This document shows positions 1-6,213 of a stretch of 64,000 nucleotides of DNA, in pieces. The DNA is from Mesorhizobium tianshanense (GTDB taxonomy: Bacteria > Pseudomonadota > Alphaproteobacteria > Rhizobiales > Rhizobiaceae). The notes beneath the pieces were generated by a model. It saw nothing but the letters and a program-made list of their open reading frames with translations, did not search any database and was not told where the DNA came from. The position numbers were made by a program, and so were the translations under genes. The stretch covers positions 1-64,000 of the forward strand of contig NZ_VLKT01000024.1 in assembly GCF_007830515.1 (NCBI RefSeq), given 5' to 3'. Positions within the stretch are counted from its first letter, which is position 1, and the number at the start of each line of letters is the position of its first letter.

Positions 1-199
1 CGAGATGGGCCTTTCCCCAGTCGGCGATCAGATCGTAGTCGTCGCAATCGCAGATCGTGCCGCAGACGACCAGGAACAGCACTTCGCTCAGCGGATGGGC
101 GACTCGCCACGGCTCGCGCGGGTCCTCTATGGCGGCAAAATGGTCCAGAAGCGCCTTCAGGCGCGGCTTCTCGAACCCCTCGAGGGCAGCAATGGTCAT
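1..199 (-). CDS. ISAs1 family transposase, N-terminal fragment at window edge
   Basis: The minus strand is open from an ATG at 199 to the window edge, giving about 66 residues. The translation starts MTIAALEGFEKPRLKALLDH and continues through FAAIEDPRE, a hydrophobic stretch LFLVVCGTICDCDDYDLI and ADWGKAHL. This is the DDE_Tnp_1-associated N-terminal domain typical of ISAs1/H-repeat transposases, which precedes the DDE catalytic domain. The catalytic part lies beyond the window, so I cannot say whether the transposase is intact. The gene points away from the BA14K gene. Confidence 0.75.
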   Translation of the reverse strand, partial: MTIAALEGFEKPRLKALLDHFAAIEDPREPWRVAHPLSEVLFLVVCGTICDCDDYDLIADWGKAHL

Positions 200-283
200 G
201 GCGGGCGCTCCGAATCAATGAGCGCCCATGGAATCAGCCAATCGACAACAGCGAAAGCGCGTTAACCTGAGTTCGGAGCCCTG
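1..283 (-). mobile_element. ISAs1-family insertion sequence, one end (partial)
   Basis: The first 199 bases encode the N-terminus of an ISAs1-type transposase on the minus strand. Beyond its start codon, the minus-strand sequence beginning at 283 reads CAGGGCTCCGAACTCAGG, and a CAGGG-type terminus suits this IS family, so 283 is the probable outer end. Bases 203-209 and 221-227 form a small inverted repeat between the end and the gene. The other terminus lies outside the window, so the element boundary and target duplication cannot be confirmed. Confidence 0.6.
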
Positions 284-407
284 GCCCCTTGCCCGACATG
301 GTTGACAAAACCTTTCGTTCATCCTCCGTTCAGGCGGGAAGTTCCATGAATGGCGTTCTTCCTCGGGGTGTTCCGGGCGTGGGGCCTGAAATCTCATGGA
401 GAGTGCA

Positions 408-971
408 ATGAACTCGCTCTTTTCTTCCACAGTCAAATCCGGGCTGATAGCCCTGGGTCTCATCTCCGGTATCACCGTACCGTCCACCGCCGGCCCGATC
501 ATGCAGGCGGATCTCTCGATTCCCGCCAGCGCCGCTGCGCCGACGATCACGCCTGTCCGCGACAGCTGGGCGGGCGGCAATGACCGGCAGTTCAACAACT
601 GGCAATGGCGTCGCCATGACGGCCGCCGTTTCTCAAGGTCGGGCAATTGGGACCGCGGTAACTGGAATCGCAGACACTGGAATCGCGGGGATGACTGGCG
701 TTGGCGCCATCATCGCCGCCATTACCGCGGTGGCTACTACGACAATGGTGCGGGCGCCGCGATTCTGGGCCTGGGCCTGGGGCTCGGCCTCAGCAGCATG
801 TACAACAATTACAACTACTACGACGCGCCGGCACCGCGCCGCTACTATCGTGCAGGGTCCAGCGCTCACGTCCGGTGGTGCTATAATCGTTACCGCTCGT
901 ATCGCGCCTGGGACAACACTTTCCAGCCTTATGGCGGTCCGCGCCGGCAGTGCTGGTCGCCCTATAGCTGA
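408..971 (+). CDS. BA14K family secreted protein
   Basis: A 187-residue protein. It has a hydrophobic N-terminal segment (SGLIALGLISGITVPSTA) that looks like a signal peptide, an Arg/Trp/Asn-rich low-complexity middle (repeated NWDRGNWNRRHW-like blocks), a Gly-rich hydrophobic stretch AAILGLGLGLGLSS, and a C-terminal block HVRWCYNRYRSYRAWDNTF followed by a terminal cysteine. That last block is the BA14K signature of Rhizobiales surface proteins, some of which are immunoreactive in Brucella with reported lectin-like activity. The start at 408 is preferred over an ATG at 396 because GGAGAG lies just upstream. It is monocistronic, with a strong terminator at 988. The molecular function here is not known; an envelope location is inferred. 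Confidence 0.8.
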   Translation: MNSLFSSTVKSGLIALGLISGITVPSTAGPIMQADLSIPASAAAPTITPVRDSWAGGNDRQFNNWQWRRHDGRRFSRSGNWDRGNWNRRHWNRGDDWRWRHHRRHYRGGYYDNGAGAAILGLGLGLGLSSMYNNYNYYDAPAPRRYYRAGSSAHVRWCYNRYRSYRAWDNTFQPYGGPRRQCWSPYS

Positions 972-987
972 TCGACTGATGCATTCC

Positions 988-1017
988 AAACGGCGCCGCC
1001 CTCGCGGCGCCGTTTTC
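988..1017 (+). terminator. Rho-independent terminator after BA14K gene
   Basis: A 12-bp perfect stem (988-999 pairing with 1004-1015) around a CCTC loop ends in a short T run. It lies 17 bases after the BA14K stop codon. Confidence 0.75.
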
Positions 1018-1141
1018 CGTTCGGCCGGGCCCCGCCAAATTGTTTTCGCCGCCGCCGATGATAACGCTATGTTTAGCAGGCAGGCCTATTCATCTTGCCA
1101 ATACGACCAGATATGCGACGATCGCCCGGGAATTGTGCGCG

Positions 1142-1426
1142 ATGGCTGAAGAGGAAAACAGGAACAAACGCAGGCAGCGCGTCTTCAAGGGCGCGACGAT
1201 CCTGACCGGCATGACCCATTCCGAGGTCACATGCACGGTGCGCAACATGCATGACGGCGGTGCCGAACTGAGGGTGTCGATCGATGCACGCGTGCCCGAC
1301 GAGTTCCTGCTCTATGTGCCGACCGACGGCATCGCCTACAAGGCGGTGGTCCGCTGGCGCCGAGAAGACCGCGTCGGCGTGATGTTCACCGGTACGGAAC
1401 GGAAGCCCCACTGGCACTACGGCTGA
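1142..1426 (+). CDS. PilZ domain protein
   Basis: A 94-residue protein consisting of little more than one PilZ domain. The N-terminal Arg cluster (RNKRRQRVFKGA) corresponds to the RxxxR c-di-GMP-binding segment, and CTVRNMHDGGAEL corresponds to the D/NxSxxG segment, with Gly in place of the usual Ser. PilZ domains bind c-di-GMP and act as effectors, but the altered second motif makes binding here uncertain. The ATG at 1142 is chosen because homology begins there; an in-frame ATG at 1040 would add residues that do not resemble the family. A GGDEF protein that could make c-di-GMP is encoded at 22796-23587. Confidence 0.75.
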   Translation: MAEEENRNKRRQRVFKGATILTGMTHSEVTCTVRNMHDGGAELRVSIDARVPDEFLLYVPTDGIAYKAVVRWRREDRVGVMFTGTERKPHWHYG

Positions 1427-1530
1427 ACACAGTGTTGGCGCCAGCGGGTCGCCCACCGGTTTGATGCTTCGACACAGGAAGCCCGCGCGCCCGCGGGGCG
1501 AAGCCCGAGGACGCGCAAGGAAACGAACGA

Positions 1531-2550
1531 TCAGTTCTTGGCCTTGTCGACCAGCTTGTTCTTCGAAATCCACGGCATCATCGCGCGCAGTTTGGTGCCG
1601 ACTTCCTCGATCTGGTGGCTGTCGTTGATGCGGCGGATGCCCTTGAAGCGCGACATGCCGGCACGGTATTCCTGCATCCACTCCGAGGTGAACTTACCGG
1701 TCTGGATGTCCTTCAGCACGCGCTTCATCTCGGCCTTGGTATCGGCGGTGATGATGCGCGGGCCCGAAACGTATTCGCCCCATTCGGCGGTGTTCGAGAT
1801 CGAGTAGTTCATGTTTGCGATGCCGCCTTCATAGATCAGGTCGACGATCAGCTTGACCTCGTGCAGGCACTCGAAATAGGCCATTTCCGGGGCGTAGCCG
1901 GCTTCCACCAGCGTCTCGAAACCGGCGCGGATCAGCTCGACCAGACCGCCGCAAAGCACCACCTGTTCGCCGAACAGATCGGTCTCGCATTCCTCGCGGA
2001 AATTGGTCTCGATGATGCCCGACCGGCCGCCGCCGACGCCGCAGGCATAGGACAGGGCCAGATCGAGCGCATTGCCCGAAGCGTCCTGGTTGACCGCGAC
2101 CAGGCACGGCACGCCGCCGCCCTTCTGGTATTCGCCGCGCACCGTGTGGCCAGGCCCTTTCGGCGCGATCATGACGACGTCGACCGAGGCCTTCGGCTCG
2201 ATCAGGCCAAAGTGCACGTTGAGGCCGTGGGCGAAGGCGATCGCCGCGCCATCGCGGATGTTCGGCGCAATCTCATTCTTGTAGATGTCGGCCTGCAGTT
2301 CGTCCGGCGTCGCCATCATCATCAGGTCGGCCCATTTGGCGGCCTCCGCCACGCTCATCACCTTGAGCCCGTCGGCCTCGACCTTCTTGGCGGTCGCCGA
2401 GCCAGCCTTGAGGCCGATGGCGATATCCTTAGCGCCGGATTCCTTGAGGTTGAGCGCGTGCGCCCTGCCCTGGCTGCCGTAGCCGATGATGGCGACCTTC
2501 TTGCCCTTGATCAGGTTGAGATCGGCGTCGCGATCGTAATAGACACGCAT
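1531..2550 (-). CDS. ilvC: Ketol-acid reductoisomerase
   Basis: A 339-residue class I ketol-acid reductoisomerase. It converts acetolactate to dihydroxyisovalerate (and the aceto-hydroxybutyrate analogue) using NADPH and Mg2+, the second common step of valine, isoleucine and leucine synthesis. The N-terminal Rossmann motif is GYGSQGRAHALNL. The C-terminal knotted domain contains the metal-binding stretches (ETDLFGEQ, AYFECLHEVKLIVDLIYEGG). The start has a good AGGAAG Shine-Dalgarno sequence. The gene follows a tetR-type gene by 23 bases on the same strand. The preceding enzyme, acetohydroxyacid synthase, is encoded at 13460-15916. Confidence 0.97.
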   Translation of the reverse strand: MRVYYDRDADLNLIKGKKVAIIGYGSQGRAHALNLKESGAKDIAIGLKAGSATAKKVEADGLKVMSVAEAAKWADLMMMATPDELQADIYKNEIAPNIRDGAAIAFAHGLNVHFGLIEPKASVDVVMIAPKGPGHTVRGEYQKGGGVPCLVAVNQDASGNALDLALSYACGVGGGRSGIIETNFREECETDLFGEQVVLCGGLVELIRAGFETLVEAGYAPEMAYFECLHEVKLIVDLIYEGGIANMNYSISNTAEWGEYVSGPRIITADTKAEMKRVLKDIQTGKFTSEWMQEYRAGMSRFKGIRRINDSHQIEEVGTKLRAMMPWISKNKLVDKAKN

Positions 2551-2573
2551 TTTTCTTCCTTCCCGTTTTGAAT

Positions 2574-3227
2574 TCAGAGGCCTTGCGGCCCGGTTTTTGC
2601 TCCGTAAAGAGCGAGAAACTGCTGCGTTGCCCGGACGGCATCGCCGCCGATCGCCGCATCAGTCAATTCCAGCCGATCGCCGAGCAGAAGGCGAATCTGC
2701 ACGTCGCGGGCGACCAGTCCGAAAAAGGTGCGGAACGCCGCTTCGGCATCCGAAAATTCGAGAAGTTCGGCTTGCCGACCGGCCTCCAGCACCGGCTTCA
2801 GGCGCCTGGCCAGCGCGAAGCGGCCGTTCTCCAGCACGATGGCGCCGAGATCATCCTTTCCAGAGCTGGCATGACTAACCGCCACACGGTTCAGCGCGAT
2901 CGACGTGTCGCTTGAAATCACCTTGAGCCAGTCGGACGCAAAGCGTTCGAGGCTCGCCGTCAGCGAAGCAAGGTCGAGCCCCTTGCGGTCGACCGGCATC
3001 ACCCGCACCTTGGAGGCCTGCCACTGCACCGTTGCCGTCAAAAGCCCGTCGCGATCGCCGAACCATTTGTAGAGCGTTTCCTTGGAACAACTCGCCCGCC
3101 GAGCCACCGCGGTCATGGTCAGGTGATCGCCCTCTTCGACCAGCAGGCGAAGTGCGGCGTCGAGGACGACTTTCTGCCGCTCCGTCAGCGCTTCGCCAGT
3201 GTCGATGTCGACGCTTGCCTGCAACAA
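2574..3227 (-). CDS. TetR/AcrR family transcriptional regulator
   Basis: A 217-residue regulator. An N-terminal TetR helix-turn-helix (TMTAVARRASCSKETLYKWF) is followed by a helical ligand-binding region similar to the AefR-like C-terminal domain. I place the start at a TTG at 3227 because AGGAAAAAGAG precedes it; the frame stays open upstream to 3359 but those residues do not look like the family. It lies 23 bases upstream of ilvC on the same strand, so read-through into ilvC is possible, although a regulatory link is unproven. A perfect inverted repeat at 3270-3284 just upstream is a likely autoregulatory operator. Confidence 0.85.
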   Translation of the reverse strand: MLQASVDIDTGEALTERQKVVLDAALRLLVEEGDHLTMTAVARRASCSKETLYKWFGDRDGLLTATVQWQASKVRVMPVDRKGLDLASLTASLERFASDWLKVISSDTSIALNRVAVSHASSGKDDLGAIVLENGRFALARRLKPVLEAGRQAELLEFSDAEAAFRTFFGLVARDVQIRLLLGDRLELTDAAIGGDAVRATQQFLALYGAKTGPQGL

Positions 3228-3269
3228 ACTCTTTTTCCTGCTCGATGACGGCAGCGCCCGCCCGTGCGT

Positions 3270-3284
3270 ACCGTACGTTACGGT
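3270..3284. promoter_or_regulatory. Inverted-repeat operator upstream of tetR gene
   Basis: ACCGTA and TACGGT arms surround a CGT centre, a perfect inverted repeat 43 bases upstream of the tetR start. Size and symmetry fit a TetR-family operator, so autoregulation is inferred. Confidence 0.55.
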
Positions 3285-3379
3285 TCGGCTTATTGCGCAA
3301 TCCGGTTCCCGGCGCAAGAGGGTCGACACACAAAATAGTCGGGAGCAGACGTGTAACACATGCCCAGGCAGGCTTTAGG

Positions 3380-3838
3380 TCAATCGCTGGCGGTTGGATG
3401 GCGAAGCCGCCTAAGCAGCCTCGATAATGCGTCGAGCTCGCTTGTCGAAAGCCTGGCGCCGACCAGTTCCGCGATCGATCGTCCGTAGACGGCCCACATG
3501 CGGCGGCGCGTCTCGCGCCCCTTCCCTGTAATGCGGATTGTCTGTCCTCGCCCGTCATCAGCAACCCTGAGCTTCTCGACCAGCCTGTCCGCTTCGAGCC
3601 GCGCCAGCAGCCGGGAGATATTGTATTGCGCAAACAGTGTGCGCTCGATCAGCTGGAATGGCCGCAACCCGCCCTCGCCCGCTTCGGCAAGCTCATGCAA
3701 CACGTCGTACCAGGCAAGCGGCGGCAGGCCGCCGTCCTTCAGCGCGTCTTCGGCCCTTTCCACGAGCTGGCGCGAAACGCGCATCAGGCGGGCCCACGCC
3801 TTGATGGCTTCGGGCGAAGGGGTGGCTCTCTCCGACAT
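3380..3838 (-). CDS. MarR family transcriptional regulator
   Basis: A 152-residue winged-helix regulator. The MarR core is visible: a helix-turn-helix (FQLIERTLFAQYNISRLLARLEADRLVEKL) followed by the wing (ADDGRGQTIRITGKG). The ATG at 3838 (MSERATPS) is chosen because the in-frame ATG at 3898 lies inside an operator palindrome. It is divergent from the glutathione S-transferase gene at 3940 and shares with it a 100-bp intergenic region holding three palindromes (3858-3921). The likely role is repression of itself and the transferase gene, relieved by an electrophile or phenolic ligand; the ligand is unknown. Confidence 0.9.
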   Translation of the reverse strand: MSERATPSPEAIKAWARLMRVSRQLVERAEDALKDGGLPPLAWYDVLHELAEAGEGGLRPFQLIERTLFAQYNISRLLARLEADRLVEKLRVADDGRGQTIRITGKGRETRRRMWAVYGRSIAELVGARLSTSELDALSRLLRRLRHPTASD

Positions 3839-3857
3839 GGTTGCAGCATAGGCGATA

Positions 3858-3921
3858 GATGCAGTTGCATCAAGATTGACAACTAGATGCAGATGCATCC
3901 ATATGTAGATGCAATTGCAAC
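3858..3921. promoter_or_regulatory. Three MarR-type operators and candidate promoter
   Basis: Three related palindromes occur at 3858-3871 (GATGCAGTTGCATC), 3886-3899 (GATGCAGATGCATC) and 3908-3921 (GATGCAATTGCAAC). All share GATGCA-2-TGCA symmetry. A TTGACA at 3876-3881 lies between the first two and would put a -10 region near 3900, inside the second and third sites. Repression by occlusion of the transferase promoter is therefore inferred. Confidence 0.65.
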
Positions 3922-3939
3922 TATATGCGGGAGAATGAA

Positions 3940-4665
3940 ATGACCGACAAGCTCGTTATCGTCAGCCATCATCTCTGTCCCTACGTGCAGCGCGCCGCCA
4001 TTTCGCTCCGCGAGAAGGGCGTGCCGTTCGAGCAGATCACCATCGATCTCGCCAACAAGCCGGCCTGGTTCAAGGCGATATCGCCGCTCGGCAAGGTGCC
4101 GCTGCTGCGCGTGCAGCAGAATGGCGAAGAAACGGTGATCTTCGAATCGGCGGTCATCCTCGAATTCCTCGAGGAAACGCAGGCCAGCCCACTCCACCCT
4201 GCCGACCCGCTGGCCCGCGCCCGGCATCGCGCCTGGATCGAGTTCGGCTCGGCCATCATCAACGCCATCGGTCGGTTCTATTCCGCACCGACCGAGGCCG
4301 CCTTCCTTGCCGAAAGCGAAGGTCTGTCGGCAATGTTCGATCGTCTCGAAGCGGAACTGGCGGCTGGCCGAACCGGACCATGGTTCGCCGGCGAAAGCTT
4401 TTCACTGGTCGATGCGGTCTATGGCCCAATCTTCCGCTATTTCGACGCCTTCGACCGGATCGGCGATTTCAGCATCCTGAGCGGTAAGCCGCTTGTCGAG
4501 GCCTGGCGGAAGGGATTGCACGAACGCAAGTCGGTGAACGACGCTGTCACCCCGGACTATCCACGGCGCCTTCATGCATTCCTGCAAGCGAAGGGTTCGC
4601 ATCTTTCGAAAATCATCCGCCGCAACGATGCGGCCACTGCGCTTCCTTGGCCCCGATCCGCCTGA
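3940..4665 (+). CDS. Glutathione S-transferase family protein
   Basis: A 241-residue protein with an N-terminal thioredoxin-like GST domain and a C-terminal helical GST domain. The active-site segment HHLCPYVQRA puts a Cys where Tyr/Ser GSTs have their catalytic residue, as in omega- and beta-like classes. The cis-Pro segment (GKVPLL) and the Glu-Ser glutathione contact (FESAVILEFLEE) are present. It probably conjugates or reduces electrophilic compounds in the cytoplasm. The start at 3940 has GGGAG upstream; an earlier in-frame ATG at 3925 is less well placed. It is divergent from a MarR gene and downstream of three operator palindromes, so induction by a MarR ligand is likely. Confidence 0.88.
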   Translation: MTDKLVIVSHHLCPYVQRAAISLREKGVPFEQITIDLANKPAWFKAISPLGKVPLLRVQQNGEETVIFESAVILEFLEETQASPLHPADPLARARHRAWIEFGSAIINAIGRFYSAPTEAAFLAESEGLSAMFDRLEAELAAGRTGPWFAGESFSLVDAVYGPIFRYFDAFDRIGDFSILSGKPLVEAWRKGLHERKSVNDAVTPDYPRRLHAFLQAKGSHLSKIIRRNDAATALPWPRSA

Positions 4666-4722
4666 ACGGATCGACCACCGTTCCAGCCACCATCGAGGCA
4701 AGGATACTTGGCATTGATGGTT

Positions 4723-5133
4723 TCACGCTTGGGTGTTGTCAAAAGCGGCGCGCGCGTCGCGCACGGCACCATGATTGCGCTCGGCCCACTGGAGCAGTTG
4801 ATGCAAGGGCCCGAACATCGAACGGCCGAGATCGGTCAGACTATACTCGACGCTCGGCGGTTTCGTCGGGAACACCTCACGATGGACGTAACCGTCGCGC
4901 TGCAAATCATGCAGCGTCTGGGTAAGCATGCGCTGTGAGATGTCGGGCACCAGCCGCCGCAATTCGCCGAAGCGGTACGGCTTTTCGGCCAGCGCCATCA
5001 TCAGCAGCGAACTCCATTTGTTGTTGATGCCCTGGATCACATCGCGAACCGGACAGTCCGCAATGTTTCCCCCGCCGCTGTCCGCTTTGTAGATCTCGAG
5101 CTTCGATCTCAGATTGACGATCTTGCTGTCCAT
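4723..5133 (-). CDS. HxlR family transcriptional regulator (QorR/YtfH-like)
   Basis: A 136-residue winged-helix regulator of the HxlR family. The typical core is visible: CPVRDVIQGINNKWSSLLM, the recognition region PDISQRMLTQTLHDLQRDGYV, and the wing with VEYSLTDLG. Cys27 in the CPVRDV motif is the conserved cysteine used for redox or quinone sensing in YodB/QorR-type members. It is divergent from a QorB-like quinone reductase gene, the same arrangement as ytfH-ytfG in Escherichia coli, so it probably represses that gene and is inactivated by quinones or diamide-type stress. The ATG at 5133 is preferred; an in-frame start at 5166 adds unrelated residues. Confidence 0.9.
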   Translation of the reverse strand: MDSKIVNLRSKLEIYKADSGGGNIADCPVRDVIQGINNKWSSLLMMALAEKPYRFGELRRLVPDISQRMLTQTLHDLQRDGYVHREVFPTKPPSVEYSLTDLGRSMFGPLHQLLQWAERNHGAVRDARAAFDNTQA

Positions 5134-5205
5134 CGCTGGTTCCCTGCACCTGCCTACCTCCCGCAAAACTGCCTTCTTTACGAGGGTCGGTCAATTCCTA
5201 TTTTA

Positions 5206-5238
5206 GTGCTGGTCTCTTTTTGAGACTTATATAAGCAC
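5206..5238. promoter_or_regulatory. HxlR operator between regulator and quinone reductase genes
   Basis: Nested inverted repeats occupy the intergenic region: GTGCT at 5206-5210 with AGCAC at 5234-5238, and GTCTC at 5212-5216 with GAGAC at 5222-5226 around TTTTT. The TTATATAA stretch at 5227-5234 could contribute to a -10 region. The position between divergent genes suggests joint control. Confidence 0.5.
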
Positions 5239-5269
5239 CCGCCGCTCCGGCGCAACGACAGGACTTCCC

Positions 5270-6160
5270 ATGACCGAAACCCTTCTCGTCACCGGCGCCT
5301 CCGGCCAGCTCGGCCGCGGCGTCATCCATCATCTACTGGAAACGCTCAAGGTTGCGCCCGCGCGCATCATCGCCACCACGCGCAATCCGGAAAACCTCGC
5401 CGACCTGGCGGCGCGCGGTGTCACCATCAGGCAAGCCGATTTCGATGACACAGCGTCGCTCGTCGACGCATTCAACGGTGCCGACAGGGTCCTGATCATC
5501 TCGACCGGCGAGATCGACCTCGGGGGCAAGCGCCTCAAGCAGCATGAGAATGCAGTCGCAGCTGCCAAGAAGGCCGGCGTTTCGCATCTGCTCTACACCT
5601 CGATGCCCAATCCTGAGCCGGGATCGCCGGTGCTGTTTGCCGGCGATCACTACGGCACCGAGCAGGCGATCAAGGCGAGCGGCATCCCCTACACGATCTT
5701 CCGCAACGGCTGGTACCAGGAGAACCTGTTCATGTCGCTGCCGCACGCCATTGCCTCTGGATACTGGTATACATCCGCAGCCGACGGCCACATTGCCCAT
5801 GGCGCCCGCGACGACATGGCCGCAGCGATCGCCGCCGGTCTTGCATCGGGCGCTGTCGAAAGCACCACATACACGCTGACGGGTCCGCAGGCCCATACGG
5901 TCGCCGAGATCGCGGCCCTGGTGACCGACGTCACCGGCAAGCCCATCGAGGTCGTCCAGCTTTCGGATGAAGCGCTGACCGAGGGACTGATGGCGGCGGG
6001 CATTCCCGAAGGGTTCGCCCCCATCATCGTTTCCTTCGATACCAACACGCGCTCCGGCCGTATCGGCATGGTGACCGACGCGATCGAGACGCTTTCAGGC
6101 AAGAAGCCGCAATCGCTCAGGCATTTCCTCGAGGCGAACAAGGCAGCTCTGGCTGGCTGA
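5270..6160 (+). CDS. NmrA-like NAD(P)H:quinone oxidoreductase (QorB/YtfG-like)
   Basis: A 296-residue atypical SDR of the NmrA-like, QOR2 type. The nucleotide-binding motif GASGQLGRGV is at residues 9-18. The protein lacks the classic SDR catalytic Tyr-Lys dyad and instead carries the family segments LLYTSMPNP and FRNGWYQENL. The length is close to that of E. coli QorB (about 286 residues). Such enzymes reduce quinones with NADPH in the cytoplasm and protect against redox-active quinones. It is divergent from an HxlR regulator with a conserved sensing cysteine, which supports a quinone-stress role. Substrate specificity cannot be read from the sequence. Confidence 0.88.
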   Translation: MTETLLVTGASGQLGRGVIHHLLETLKVAPARIIATTRNPENLADLAARGVTIRQADFDDTASLVDAFNGADRVLIISTGEIDLGGKRLKQHENAVAAAKKAGVSHLLYTSMPNPEPGSPVLFAGDHYGTEQAIKASGIPYTIFRNGWYQENLFMSLPHAIASGYWYTSAADGHIAHGARDDMAAAIAAGLASGAVESTTYTLTGPQAHTVAEIAALVTDVTGKPIEVVQLSDEALTEGLMAAGIPEGFAPIIVSFDTNTRSGRIGMVTDAIETLSGKKPQSLRHFLEANKAALAG

Positions 6161-6178
6161 AGACGCAGAGGTTCTGAC

Positions 6179-6210
6179 AGAGGCCGTGTCTTTCGACGGG
6201 CACGGCCTCT
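6179..6210. terminator. Hairpin between convergent qorB-like and kup genes
   Basis: A perfect 10-bp stem (AGAGGCCGTG at 6179-6188 with CACGGCCTCT at 6201-6210) has a 12-base loop and lies 18 bases after the reductase stop and just before the kup stop. No strong T run follows on either strand, so terminator activity is plausible but not certain. Confidence 0.45.
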
Positions 6211-6213
6211 CGT

